Shown piece after piece: positions 9,501 to 16,966 of a stretch of DNA of 64,000 nucleotides. Both the position numbers and the translations under genes were made by a program. This DNA comes from Bacillus sp. FJAT-25509 (GTDB lineage Bacteria; Bacillota; Bacilli; Bacillales; Bacillaceae_G), in contig NZ_LJIZ01000026.1 of NCBI RefSeq assembly GCF_001420605.1, positions 1 to 64,000 of the forward strand. The letters are read 5' to 3'. Positions within the stretch are counted from its first letter, which is position 1, and each line of letters starts with the position of its first letter. The notes beneath the pieces are model-generated. The model searched no databases. It had not been told where the DNA came from and worked only from the letters and a program-made list of their open reading frames with translations.

Positions 9501-10277
9501 GAAGTATTTCAAGCTTTTCAGTTAAAGGAACCGATTCAAATTAATCATGAAGAGCTTCATGAAAAACTAGAGAATCAATTAAACTGGCAATATCATCATA
9601 GACAATCTACTCTATATCGACCAAAACAATCTGTTACAGAATTAAAAAGAAAAATGCAAGAGGAGGATCCATATAGTCAAAGTTTTACAGCGACTAAAAC
9701 AAAAGATTTTCCACTTGAAAGACCGAAATTTATGTCAGAACAAAAAATGAACTCAGCTGAAAAAGGGACTGCTACCCATGCTGTTATGCAAAATTTAGAT
9801 TATCAATATGTCTCATCTCATGACGACATCATAAATCAGATAAATCGTATGGTGTTAAAAGAATTAATTACCCAAGAGCAAGGAGAAGCGGTAAATAGCT
9901 TGGAGATATTTGATTTCTGTCAGTCAAAGCTTGGCCAATTAGTGACAAACTCAAATCAAAATCTACGCGAAGTACCTTTTAGTTATGGGGTTTCAACAAA
10001 TGAAATTTATAAAGATTGGGAAGATGAAGAGGAAGTCGTATTAATCCAAGGGATCATTGACTTACTTTTAATTGATGGAGACGAGGTTATCTTAATTGAT
10101 TATAAAACCGATCGAACTGGTGCGTTTGCAACAAGCGATGCCTTGAAGCAAGAAGCCATTAGAAGATATGGTGTTCAACTCGATCTTTATTCAAAGGCAA
10201 TTGAAGCGGGGATGGATAAACTAGTTAAAGCTAAGTATCTATACTTTTTCGATGGTGGTCATATTGTAGAGTTATAA
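6540..10277 (+). CDS. addA: ATP-dependent helicase/nuclease subunit A
   Basis: This 1245-aa protein combines a UvrD/Rep-type superfamily 1 helicase with a nuclease. Walker A AAAAGSGKT is at residues 31-39. DEYQDTNYVQ is helicase motif II, GDVKQSIYRFRLAEP motif III, and MTIHKSKGLEFPIVFV and EELRILYVALTRAREKL are motifs V and VI. The C-terminal nuclease motif has D1174 (GIID) and D1187/K1189 (DYKTDR). With AddB it unwinds and degrades ends up to a Chi site and loads RecA. In B. subtilis sbcD and sbcC follow addA, but here gerPF follows directly on the other strand. Confidence 0.97.
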   Translation: MSKEENNASKTTWTVDQQKAIDFEGSDILVAAAAGSGKTAVLVERIIQKIIRDENPINVDELLVVTFTKASAQEMKERIGIALEKQLVNNPESDHLRKQASLLNKASISTIHSFCTEVIRSNYYMVELDPNFRTAEEIEIQLLMDEVLEELMESEYSDESNLVFFDLVDRYTSDRDDNDLPKLILKLYRHAISNPNPSEFLNAFIHQYNVVGKPVDEIPFIQELKKFIQNDMIACINTYKQALDIIESPDGPIKYAEVFKEEYGNLECLFHASEKSWEEINVGLQKIVFNRLPTIKKTEGDQQKKELVANFRKDVKKKVEDIRDKYFSRSIDLQLKQISELKPLVEKLIELVNRFIVLFKQAKLENGILDFNDLEHYALEILKEKNEEDLLPSSVARVYQEKFSEVLVDEYQDTNYVQESILRLITKGSGASGNLFMVGDVKQSIYRFRLAEPQLFINKYNLYEKEKNERTGLRIDLSKNFRSRAEVLDATNFIFQQIMGREIGGIEYDEDAMLKLGASYPEYSDCAAELILLTNSDEEENEPEYSEQDDDDLVEEKLEQIEARYVARRIKDLVESEYLITEKTGEMRPVKYNDIAILGRSLSNADLYIEECKALGIPLYAEKSKDLFQTIEVAVFLNLLKLIDNTIQDIPLASVLRSPIVGLSEPELTMIRLNHKNGSFYDACQDYLNNYENRHKQLSIKLVNFFAQIKEWKRLVKRETLSIFIWKVLKESTYYDFVGGLPGGKQRQANLITIFDRAKALEESNYRSLFQFLRFLDRMQERDEKLDEVRILSDQENVVQMMTIHKSKGLEFPIVFVVNTSKQFNMQDLRAKFILQKELGLGMNFVHPAYRTTNSTLLKETIKRKEQEELISEELRILYVALTRAREKLILVGKVNDAQKMIESWKEVENHKEWLLPLNVISGAKSYLDWIGPSIIRHDSSNAIRLEDDLWHTKNEIQFYPCRWNYSIVDASTIQLLEAEEVENNKVEVFQAFQLKEPIQINHEELHEKLENQLNWQYHHRQSTLYRPKQSVTELKRKMQEEDPYSQSFTATKTKDFPLERPKFMSEQKMNSAEKGTATHAVMQNLDYQYVSSHDDIINQINRMVLKELITQEQGEAVNSLEIFDFCQSKLGQLVTNSNQNLREVPFSYGVSTNEIYKDWEDEEEVVLIQGIIDLLLIDGDEVILIDYKTDRTGAFATSDALKQEAIRRYGVQLDLYSKAIEAGMDKLVKAKYLYFFDGGHIVEL

Positions 10278-10308
10278 AAAAAGCGATGCATTTGCATCGC
10301 TTTTTTTT
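10276..10308. terminator. Bidirectional terminator between addA and gerPF
   Basis: Near-perfect palindrome AAAAAAGCGATGCA tt TGCATCGCTTTTTT with T runs on both strands. It separates the convergent addBA and gerP operons. Confidence 0.93.
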
Positions 10309-10313
10309 GTGTA

Positions 10314-10529
10314 CTAAAGAGTTGCAACTTCGTTTTGATCTACTAAATCAGCATCTAAAGTATTAGTGGCACTTGCACCATTTAATGCTACTGGTAGGAA
10401 TCCTGTATTACCTGAACCTGAACCGAAATATGATTTCGTTTGAGTTTTTGGTGAGATATTATTAAGATCTCCTGTATTTATATTTCCTTCATTGCTTGTG
10501 ATGACAATTGCACCAAGAAATGTTGGCAT
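10314..10529 (-). CDS. gerPF: Spore germination protein GerPF
   Basis: This 71-aa protein is the last gene of the leftward gerP operon. MPTFLGAIVITSNEGNINTG and the NTLDADLVDQ segment are typical of the GerPA/GerPF family. GerP proteins assemble in the spore coat or outer-membrane region and allow nutrient germinants through to their receptors. It is paralogous to GerPA at the other end of the same operon. AGGAG lies just before the ATG. The downstream terminator is shared with addA. Confidence 0.95.
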   Translation of the reverse strand: MPTFLGAIVITSNEGNINTGDLNNISPKTQTKSYFGSGSGNTGFLPVALNGASATNTLDADLVDQNEVATL

Positions 10530-10545
10530 GAAGAATTCTCCTTTC

Positions 10546-11196
10546 CTAATCGGATAATGGTGGTTTCTTTGATTCTGTTAATCGTCCTGCTACCGCCGGC
10601 ACTGCCGGAACAACTGGGACATGTACTGCAGGTACGGGTGCAACTGGATGTGCTGCGACTGTTGCTGTCGGTACGGCTATCTGTGACGGTGTTGTTGGTT
10701 GCATAAGTACATCTGATTGAACGGCTTGCATTGGCTGTGACATGAGTGGTTGCATTAACTGAGCAAAAGTAGGCTGTGTATGAACGCCTGGAGTTTGGTA
10801 GTGTAATGTAGGTGGTGTGATAAAATGCCGTATTTGGTGTACACGCGATAACATAAAAGCATTATAAATTGAGCCAATAATGGAAGCGCTGGCTGAGCTT
10901 ATACCATTATAATTAACTGAACCAACTTGGATTGTAGGGTTAAGATTTACTCGGTTTAATTTAACGTTCGGAACATAAGGAAGATGTTTTGGCATTGCTT
11001 TATAAAGAGGATAAGTTTCAAAAACATCTTTGCCTGGTTCAGTTAATACGTTTCCTTGTTCCTGTAGCGCGAGAGCATTTGACTCTGCACTCATTGATAA
11101 TGCATCCCCAAACTGCAAAACGCTTGAAAATAGTACTGTATTTACATTGTAACTTTCTAAGGCGGCTAAACGAAATCTTGGATCAATTTTAAACAT
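10546..11196 (-). CDS. gerPE: Spore germination protein GerPE with long Pro/Ala/Val-rich tail
   Basis: Residues 1-128 match GerPE (NVNTVLFSSVLQFGDALSM, IQVGSVNYNGISSASASIIG, SRVHQIRHF). The protein then continues for about 88 residues of low-complexity Pro/Ala/Val/Gln sequence (VAAHPVAPVPAVHVPVVPAV). Typical GerPE proteins are about 130 aa and end near the HIRQ motif, so this extension is unusual. It has no stop or frame jump at the junction. The start codon overlaps the gerPD stop (TAATG). It acts with the other GerP proteins in germinant access. The tail's role is unknown. Confidence 0.9.
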   Translation of the reverse strand: MFKIDPRFRLAALESYNVNTVLFSSVLQFGDALSMSAESNALALQEQGNVLTEPGKDVFETYPLYKAMPKHLPYVPNVKLNRVNLNPTIQVGSVNYNGISSASASIIGSIYNAFMLSRVHQIRHFITPPTLHYQTPGVHTQPTFAQLMQPLMSQPMQAVQSDVLMQPTTPSQIAVPTATVAAHPVAPVPAVHVPVVPAVPAVAGRLTESKKPPLSD

Positions 11197-11372
11197 TAGC
11201 TTACAGATAAAGGTACAAAAGGTCCTACAATTAACGATTCTGGTGGTGTGTCAAATATAGAGGATAGTGAAATATTATGAGCATCGCCAATTATAAATAA
11301 TGAAGATGATGAAATAGCCGTAAATTTTATTTCTTCTACTTGTAAATTACAATTTGTTACATTTAAATTCAT
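11196..11372 (-). CDS. gerPD: Spore germination protein GerPD
   Basis: This 58-aa protein is read from ATG 11372 to TAA 11196. It starts MNLNVTNCNLQVEEIKFTAI, followed by SSSSLFIIGDAHNISLSS, and ends GPFVPLSVS, matching the GerPD family in length and pattern. Its ATG overlaps the gerPC stop (ATGA) and its stop overlaps the gerPE start (TAATG), so the three genes are translationally coupled. RBS GGAG lies inside the end of gerPC. Confidence 0.93.
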   Translation of the reverse strand: MNLNVTNCNLQVEEIKFTAISSSSLFIIGDAHNISLSSIFDTPPESLIVGPFVPLSVS

Positions 11373-11980
11373 CCTTTATTCTCCTTTCCGATATTATGCG
11401 GTAAGTTTTGTAAAAAGGCACTATAGGCAGTTCGAATATCATTTAACATGTGTAAAACGACTTCTTCAGAATATCTTAGAGGATTATCAGCGAAGTTTGG
11501 TTTATTCTTATATAAATCAATATAGTAAGGAATCCTGATATCCATTTGATTTCGAATATCATCGATCATCATTTGACGATAATAATCATCTACTGACACT
11601 CTAAGCTCTGTTTCTAATTGGAGAATGGTTTCTAGCGCTTCTTCCTTTAAATGGAAATGGATTCGGTCTTCTATATATGATTTCAAAGCTTTCATGTGAT
11701 TGTCAGGTTTAATATCAATTTGTTGGTTTTCCACGGTTAAATCATCGAATGTTGGGGCTTGAAGAGGATTCAGCCCGATTGTTAACGTACCATTTAAATT
11801 TTCTACTTTTAATTGATCAAATTTATATTCGATTTTATCAATTTTTGTCTCAGGTCTTTGAGAAAGTTCAATAACAGTAACTTCAAGTTGAGCTATTTTA
11901 GCTTTTAATTCTTCAATTATTTGGGACTGCTCATATAGTAATTGCTCAATTTGATTCTGTCTTAATTCTAGCTGATTCAT
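11369..11980 (-). CDS. gerPC: Spore germination protein GerPC
   Basis: This 203-aa protein has an N-terminal coiled coil at about residues 1-45 (QLELRQNQIEQLLYEQSQII). A middle segment KVENLNGTLTIGLNPL is typical of GerPC. The C-terminal helical domain includes LRVSVDDYYRQMMIDDIRNQ. The length agrees with GerPC. It is the only larger, non-repetitive member of the operon and is encoded between gerPB and gerPD. It is part of the spore-coat germinant permeability system. Confidence 0.94.
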   Translation of the reverse strand: MNQLELRQNQIEQLLYEQSQIIEELKAKIAQLEVTVIELSQRPETKIDKIEYKFDQLKVENLNGTLTIGLNPLQAPTFDDLTVENQQIDIKPDNHMKALKSYIEDRIHFHLKEEALETILQLETELRVSVDDYYRQMMIDDIRNQMDIRIPYYIDLYKNKPNFADNPLRYSEEVVLHMLNDIRTAYSAFLQNLPHNIGKENKG

Positions 11981-12017
11981 AGAATTCCCTCGCTTTCACT
12001 TTGCTACAGGAATAAGA

Positions 12018-12215
12018 TTATGTCTCTTGCGAAGTTTGAACGATTTGACCTGGTTCAGTAAGTGGTGGTGCTGGTTCTAAATAATCTCCAGTATTATTCG
12101 TTATCGTTCTTGCATTTATATTTCCTGTTGTACCAATTTGAAAAACAGATGAGTTTACGATCCCACCAGTTTTTAGCTGATTAATAATAATTGTTTGATG
12201 TATATATATATTCAA
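12018..12215 (-). CDS. gerPB: Spore germination protein GerPB
   Basis: This 65-aa protein has a TTG start at 12215-12213, with a strong AAAGGAGG 7 nt upstream. The longer in-frame version starting at 12272 would overlap gerPA and adds sequence absent from the family. The product begins (M)NIYIHQTIIINQLKTGGIV followed by NSSVFQIGTTGNI, and NTGDYLEPAPPL matches the GerPB signature NTGxYxEPAP. It acts with the other GerP proteins. Confidence 0.93.
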   Translation of the reverse strand: MNIYIHQTIIINQLKTGGIVNSSVFQIGTTGNINARTITNNTGDYLEPAPPLTEPGQIVQTSQET

Positions 12216-12228
12216 ACGACACCCTCCT

Positions 12229-12450
12229 TTACATGTTGCCAACCATTGGTTGATCCACTTGATCTTGATCATATACGGTCGAAATACTTTTATTGTTATA
12301 AACTGTTACGTTATCACCTGTATTAAACGAACCAGCACCGGCATAAGTTTGAGCATTACTTTTAGGCATGATATTATATGCGTCACCCACGTTAACTACA
12401 GCGCTGCTACCGATACTGACAATATTTATTACTCCAACATAAGCAGGCAT
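12229..12450 (-). CDS. gerPA: Spore germination protein GerPA
   Basis: This 73-aa protein is the first gene of the operon. MPAYVGVINIVSIGSSAVVN followed by VGDAYNIMPKSNAQTYAGAG is typical GerPA and is paralogous to GerPF. AAAGGGTG lies upstream of the ATG. The sigma-K promoter at 12483-12510 places it under late mother-cell control, consistent with coat localisation. Confidence 0.95.
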   Translation of the reverse strand: MPAYVGVINIVSIGSSAVVNVGDAYNIMPKSNAQTYAGAGSFNTGDNVTVYNNKSISTVYDQDQVDQPMVGNM

Positions 12451-12482
12451 GACTGCACACCCTTTGTTCTTTTATGATTATG

Positions 12483-12510
12483 TATTATATGGCCATTTAC
12501 CCCAAAACGT
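12483..12510 (-). promoter_or_regulatory. Sigma-K promoter of the gerP operon
   Basis: On the minus strand AC (12510-12509), a 17-nt spacer and CATATAATA (12491-12483) match the sigma-K consensus AC-N16/17-CATAnnnTA exactly. It lies 33 bp upstream of the gerPA start. gerP is a known sigma-K operon in B. subtilis. Confidence 0.82.
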
Positions 12511-12607
12511 GATTGTAGACTATATATTGTTAATAAGTATTAAGTTTTAAATAGGAAGAAAAGGGGAAGGGGCATAAAAAAAGAGATGAGATCTCGTATT
12601 CTATAAC

Positions 12608-12870
12608 AAAAAAAATACTAGCTGCAATTAGAATAAACTAATCGCAAGCTAGCTATTAGGCTCTCCTTTTAGAAGAGGTAAAGGTCGAGATCATATTCAT
12701 GAGCCTGTCCAATTCCTGGCTACATAAAACTGTTTTTTTGTTCGTAAAACCATATCGTCCCGCATAATATACCATTCGGGCTCGTTTTTTCTCTATAACA
12801 TGAAGCAGCAATTTAGTCACCAACTTTGTTCAAGAATAGGGAATTATGTCTAGGTCTCACGATGTATGTA
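12608..12870 (-). ncRNA. Candidate structured non-coding RNA upstream of gerPA
   Basis: A leftward transcription unit is suggested. It has a perfect -10 TATAAT (12881-12876) but a poor -35. About 215 nt without an ORF follows, then a strong terminator: CTAGCT...TTAG/CTAA...AGCTAG (12652-12618) with TA and eight T. Inside are further stems, AGGCTC/GAGCCT enclosing CCTTT/AAAGG, and CCCG/CGGG. A second weak minus terminator GAGAT-CTC-ATCTC-T7 follows at 12577-12595. I checked by eye for T-box, S-box, TPP, FMN, purine, lysine, M-box, c-di-GMP, 6S, SRP and RNase P motifs and recognised none. It could be an sRNA or an attenuated leader. Confidence 0.5.
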
Positions 12871-12881
12871 ATGCTATTATA

Positions 12882-13275
12882 CAAAATCATTTTCATATGA
12901 GAAGACATTCGCTAAAAGAAGTGTAAAACTTACAAAATACTACAATATTCAGCTGCATTCAATCTTGTGATAGTGGAAATTGAAAGGTTTTTGTAGGATA
13001 AACTAGACGAAGTGTCGAATCGTAAGGAGCTATAGTTGATATTGAATTTATTTTCGACAGTAGATTACAATCCTAGATTAATATAATTTATGATTTTTAA
13101 AAATGAATATTTTGTCATGCTTTTTATAACGGTTAATAGGTATAAAATCATAGCATATATTTTGAACAATTTGTGAATTTTTTAAAATCTTTTCCATTTC
13201 CAATTCATCTAGATTTTTCCTTATTCAAGCACTTATGTTATGATTATTGAGAATATATAATTGGGAGGAAATGAA
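12882..13275. other. AT-rich intergenic region before yisL
   Basis: About 390 bp with no convincing ORF or terminator. In B. subtilis yisI/yisK lie between gerPA and yisL, but neither was found here. A yisL promoter must lie here; no clear sigma-A hexamer pair was identified. Confidence 0.5.
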
Positions 13276-13650
13276 ATGATTCACTTACATATTACAGCGT
13301 GGGTAATCGCTATTATCTTAGCTTTAATTGTTGGGCATGGATACAAAAATGGTTGGAATGTGAAAGTTGCCCATATGATTTTACGTCTTTTATACTTCGT
13401 TATATTAGGAACTGGACTGTATTTATTTATTCATATTTCGAATAAAGAAAATATGCCTTCTAATATGATGATGCTTTATAACATAAAAATGACACTTGGT
13501 ATTCTTATGTTAGGTGTGTTTGAATATTTCACTGTGTCTTCTAAGAAGCACCGTAAAATGGTTGTTCCTGCAACAATTTTTACAGTATTTATTTTAGCTT
13601 TATTATATTTAGGATTTAGATTGCCACAAGGTTTACACTTCTTTGCTTAA
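13276..13650 (+). CDS. yisL: YisL family (UPF0344) membrane protein
   Basis: This 124-aa protein starts at ATG 13276, with GGGAGGA 7 nt upstream (the in-frame TTG at 13261 lies within this RBS). It starts MIHLHITAWVIAIILALIVG, and the VAHMILRLLYFVILGTGLYL segment is diagnostic of UPF0344. Four membrane segments fill the protein. Function is unknown. The neighbour yisN and then asnO follow as in B. subtilis, except that the wprA protease gene is absent between them. Confidence 0.9.
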   Translation: MIHLHITAWVIAIILALIVGHGYKNGWNVKVAHMILRLLYFVILGTGLYLFIHISNKENMPSNMMMLYNIKMTLGILMLGVFEYFTVSSKKHRKMVVPATIFTVFILALLYLGFRLPQGLHFFA

Positions 13651-13651
13651 T

Positions 13652-13688
13652 AAAAAAACTGTCACAATTTTCTTGTGGCAGTTTTTTG
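13652..13688. terminator. Bidirectional terminator between yisL and yisN
   Basis: Stem AAAAAACTGtCACAA / TTGTGgCAGTTTTTT with a short loop and T runs on both strands, between convergent genes. Confidence 0.88.
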
Positions 13689-13691
13689 TAT

Positions 13692-14255
13692 TTATGAAAG
13701 TTGTGTTAATAGGTAGCGGTTACCTGTTGCTTTCGTAAGTTCAAATCGATGGTTTTGTTCTTCAGATGAAATTCTAAATTGGTGATATACTGAACAAACA
13801 AGTTCTCCATTATCAAATACGATGAAATTTACTCCATCTGAAGGTGAACCCTCAGGTTGAAATGAAAGAAAGTTATGACAGTACAAGCAATCGTATAGGG
13901 AAAAACTATGTGTATTCAGTAGGTAAGCTAAAGTATAAAATGATTCATCGCTCAAATTTTTCAAGAGTGAATCGAAGCTATATAAAAGCTTTCTTTGAAT
14001 ACGAAGAATATCGCCATTTTGTAATTTTTTCTTTTTGGAATACTGAATAAGAAAATTACCATTTTTTAAAGAAGCAGGTACCCACTCTTCATTTATAGAA
14101 ACTTCAAAATCTTCATCGACAAGATCCTCAAGTAAAAAAGCCTCATCAGTTTCATCATCGAAAAAGACCCATTCATCATTTATTTCTTCAATTGCTCCAA
14201 TAGTGAAAGCGCGAGGTTGCTTTTGAAATAATTGTGATCGGTGCTTAAATTGCAT
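13692..14255 (-). CDS. yisN: DUF2777 protein, YisN-like
   Basis: This 187-aa protein starts at ATG 14255, with CTGGAGG 8-13 nt upstream; the longer frame begins upstream of this RBS. It starts MQFKHRSQLFQKQPRAFTIG and contains acidic EWVFFDDETDEAFLLEDLVD and a central cysteine pair YDCLYCHNFL. This matches my memory of the sporeformer DUF2777 family. Function is unknown. It is placed between yisL and asnO as in B. subtilis. Confidence 0.8.
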   Translation of the reverse strand: MQFKHRSQLFQKQPRAFTIGAIEEINDEWVFFDDETDEAFLLEDLVDEDFEVSINEEWVPASLKNGNFLIQYSKKKKLQNGDILRIQRKLLYSFDSLLKNLSDESFYTLAYLLNTHSFSLYDCLYCHNFLSFQPEGSPSDGVNFIVFDNGELVCSVYHQFRISSEEQNHRFELTKATGNRYLLTQLS

Positions 14256-14693
14256 TAAGTAACCTCCAGTTACAAGCGTTCTGCTGTTCATTGTTTATTT
14301 AGGTAGGTTCAGGTGAAAAGTAGTGATTCGGACATTTTATTGAATCATAAAATTAAGTATCTAATAGAATCTTTTTTTCGTTCGAACCTTTTTTTGAAAC
14401 TCGAATATTGTTTTAAATGGATTAAAAATTTTACTCTATTTTCCGACCGGTATTAGGATTTATAAATCAGACTAGCTGCGTTTATTTCGATTTTAATAAA
14501 GCTGCTACTTTTTTCATTTATTGACATAACTTAACTATTTTATAACTATGCAAAAATTTAAAAAATGTATGGACAAATAATGATAAGTTTCTAACTTTTT
14601 TTGCGGATTAACGCACCTATTTTTAAAAACAATAATACGATATAGAATTAACTTTAGTTTTATAGGGAAATAGCCCAGAAAGGAGAATAAAAC
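14256..14693. other. Divergent yisN-asnO intergenic region
   Basis: 440 bp, very AT-rich. A TTGACA at 14521-14526 points toward asnO, but the -10 at 17-bp spacing (AACTAT) is weak. asnO of B. subtilis is made during sporulation; I could not assign a convincing sigma-E pair. No ORF, repeat or terminator was recognised. Confidence 0.5.
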
Positions 14694-16541
14694 ATGTGCG
14701 GTATAACTGGGTGGGCAGATTTTCAAAATGATTTATCTAATGTAAATTCAGTGACAAAAAAAATGGCTGAAACATTGTCTAAACGAGGTCCAGATGATAC
14801 GAATGTTTGGTCTTCGAATCATTGTAGTTTTGGCCACAAAAGGTTAGTTGTAGTTGATCCAGTAGGCGGAAAACAACCGATGCGTAAAACGAATGGTAAC
14901 CTCACGTATACGCTTTGCTACAATGGTGAGTTGTATAATACAGAGGATCTTAGAAAAGAACTTCTAAAAAGAGGCTACACGTTTCAAGGGCATTCAGATA
15001 CTGAGGTTCTACTAACAAGCTATATTGAGTGGAAGGAAGCTTGTGTAGACAAATTTAATGGAATATTTGCTTTTGCAATATGGGATGAAGAAAAGGAAAG
15101 TTTGTTCATTGCAAGAGATCGTTTAGGTGTTAAACCTCTATTTTATAAAGAAGATTATAAAAGATTATTATTTGCTTCAGAAGTAAAGGCGATTTTAGCA
15201 AACCCTGGGGTAAAGGCTGAATTAACTGAAGAAGGGCTCTCAGAAGTATTCGGACTTGGTCCATCTCGTACGCCTGGAAATGGTGTTTTTGATGGAATTA
15301 AAGAACTCCGTGGTGGTCATGCAATGACATTCTCAAGAAATGGACTTAAAATATGGAAATATTGGGATGTTAAAAGCGATATACACACGGATTCAGTTGA
15401 TGAAACCATTGAAAAAGTACGTTTTTATGTTGAAGATGCAATCGTAAGACAATTAGTTTCTGATGTCCCTTTATGTACGTTTTTATCAGGTGGAGTGGAT
15501 TCTAGTGCGATTACAGCCATCGCAGCAAATCATTACGCTAAAGAAGGAAAAGGACAATTAACCACATATTCAATCGATTATGAGGAAAATGATAAATACT
15601 TCACATCAAGTGTATTCCAACCGAATTCAGATGCACCATGGATTGAGTTAATGTCTTCAACATTTAATACGAATCATCAAAGATGTGTCATTACAAACGA
15701 AGAGCTAGTTCAATATTTAGACGAGGCTACGGAGTGTCGTGATCTTCCGGGAATGGCGGATGTTGATTCTTCATTATTATGGTTTTGTCAAAAAATTAAA
15801 CAGAACTTTGTAGTAGGTTTATCAGGAGAATGTGCTGATGAAATTTTTGGTGGATATCCTTGGTTTCACCGAGAAGACGACTTGAATAGACCAGCGTTTC
15901 CTTGGATGAGATCAACAGAACTTCGTCAAAAGCTTTTAAAAGACGAATGGAGTAAGAAGCTGAATTTAGCTCAGTACGTTCAAGATCGATACAACGAGAC
16001 TGTAAAAGAAACGCCAATCCTTGAAGGAGAAAGTCCATTAGAAGCTAAAAGAAGACAACTGTTTTATTTAAACCGCCAATGGTTTATGGCGCAATTATTA
16101 GATCGAAAAGATCGGATGAGTATGGGAGCGAGTCTTGAAGTGCGTGTTCCTTTTGCAGATCACCGACTTGTCGAATATGTATGGAATATCCCTTGGGAGC
16201 TTAAAATGTATGGTGATCGCGAAAAAGGTATCTTAAGAAAGTCACTTGAAGGTCTGTTACCAAATGATATCCTATACCGCAAAAAAAGCCCATATCCAAA
16301 GACGCATAATCCAGTATATACAAAATTAGTTGTTCAAAAATTAAAAGAAGCTTTAAAAGATAAAAGCTCAGCACTTTACGAGTTTCTTGATAAAGAGCAA
16401 TTAAATAGTTTAGTTGAAAGTGAAGGAAAGGCATTTCAAGTTCCGTGGTACGGACAATTAATGTCTGGACCTCAATTACTAGCTCATTTATACCAAATTC
16501 ATGTTTGGTTTAAAAAATTCAATATTAATGTGAAAGCTTAA
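14694..16541 (+). CDS. asnO: Asparagine synthetase (glutamine-hydrolysing), AsnO type
   Basis: This 615-aa class II asparagine synthetase converts aspartate, glutamine and ATP to asparagine. Cys2 (MCGITGW) is the N-terminal glutaminase nucleophile, with RGPDD at 31-35 and YNGELYN near 77-82. The C-terminal synthetase domain has the pyrophosphate loop SGGVDSS at 265-271 and GECADEIFGGYPWF. AAAGGAG lies before the ATG. B. subtilis has three such enzymes. Context after yisN identifies this one as the sporulation-associated AsnO. The length fits. Confidence 0.93.
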   Translation: MCGITGWADFQNDLSNVNSVTKKMAETLSKRGPDDTNVWSSNHCSFGHKRLVVVDPVGGKQPMRKTNGNLTYTLCYNGELYNTEDLRKELLKRGYTFQGHSDTEVLLTSYIEWKEACVDKFNGIFAFAIWDEEKESLFIARDRLGVKPLFYKEDYKRLLFASEVKAILANPGVKAELTEEGLSEVFGLGPSRTPGNGVFDGIKELRGGHAMTFSRNGLKIWKYWDVKSDIHTDSVDETIEKVRFYVEDAIVRQLVSDVPLCTFLSGGVDSSAITAIAANHYAKEGKGQLTTYSIDYEENDKYFTSSVFQPNSDAPWIELMSSTFNTNHQRCVITNEELVQYLDEATECRDLPGMADVDSSLLWFCQKIKQNFVVGLSGECADEIFGGYPWFHREDDLNRPAFPWMRSTELRQKLLKDEWSKKLNLAQYVQDRYNETVKETPILEGESPLEAKRRQLFYLNRQWFMAQLLDRKDRMSMGASLEVRVPFADHRLVEYVWNIPWELKMYGDREKGILRKSLEGLLPNDILYRKKSPYPKTHNPVYTKLVVQKLKEALKDKSSALYEFLDKEQLNSLVESEGKAFQVPWYGQLMSGPQLLAHLYQIHVWFKKFNINVKA

Positions 16542-16546
16542 AGTAT

Positions 16547-16574
16547 AGGGGTGATCTTTTTCACCTCTTTTTTG
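16547..16574 (+). terminator. Terminator after asnO
   Basis: Stem AGGGGTGA / TCACCTCT (one G-U) with a 6-nt loop and a run of T. Confidence 0.85.
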
Positions 16575-16925
16575 TTTTTGATTAAATAAAGAAGCTTGAG
16601 CGGAGTGTGGAACTGCAATTTAATGAGAATTGCAAAAAAGAATGAGAATCGCAATTAAAAACGTAGAATCGCAAATAAATCAGGGATAATAAAAGCAAAT
16701 GTCATATTCTTTGGGATAGTAGATGATATTCAATAAAAAATATAAGAATATAATTCAGATTCAACTGCTAGATAGAAAAAACAGCCACTTTTTCCGAAAA
16801 ATCGTTTTGGTAAGACGGGGCATTCTTTAAAATTCTATCGAACAGTTTCACCAAGCATATATTGATAAGTTTCATAGCTGTATTAGTCTTAAGTCTCATC
16901 TATGAAAATGTAATATAATTAATCA
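16575..16925. other. Intergenic region with short GAATCGCAA-type repeats
   Basis: 350 bp without a gene. Between about 16608 and 16676 four imperfect copies of a GA(A/T)-TCGCAA-like motif occur roughly every 20 bp (ggaactgcaatt, gagaattgcaa, gagaatcgcaa, tagaatcgcaa). Nothing else was recognised. Confidence 0.5.
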
Positions 16926-16962
16926 ATAAAAAACCTAGCCATGTAGAATGACTAGGTTTTAA
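16926..16962 (-). terminator. Terminator of the amtB-glnK operon
   Basis: Stem AAAACCTAG / CTAGGTTTT; the T run after the stem on the minus strand points leftward, directly after the PII gene. Confidence 0.88.
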
Positions 16963-16966
16963 AAAT

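Noticed and set aside
12018-12272. 84-aa version of GerPB
   Set aside because: It overlaps gerPA and adds residues foreign to the family; TTG 12215 has an ideal AAAGGAGG.
12690-12770. Rightward 22-codon ORF MSLSNSWLHKTVFLFVKPYR within the RNA candidate
   Set aside because: No ribosome binding site at a usable distance and it runs opposite to the promoter-terminator unit.
13844-14050. Rightward ORF inside yisN
   Set aside because: Antisense shadow of the yisN coding sequence with no RBS.
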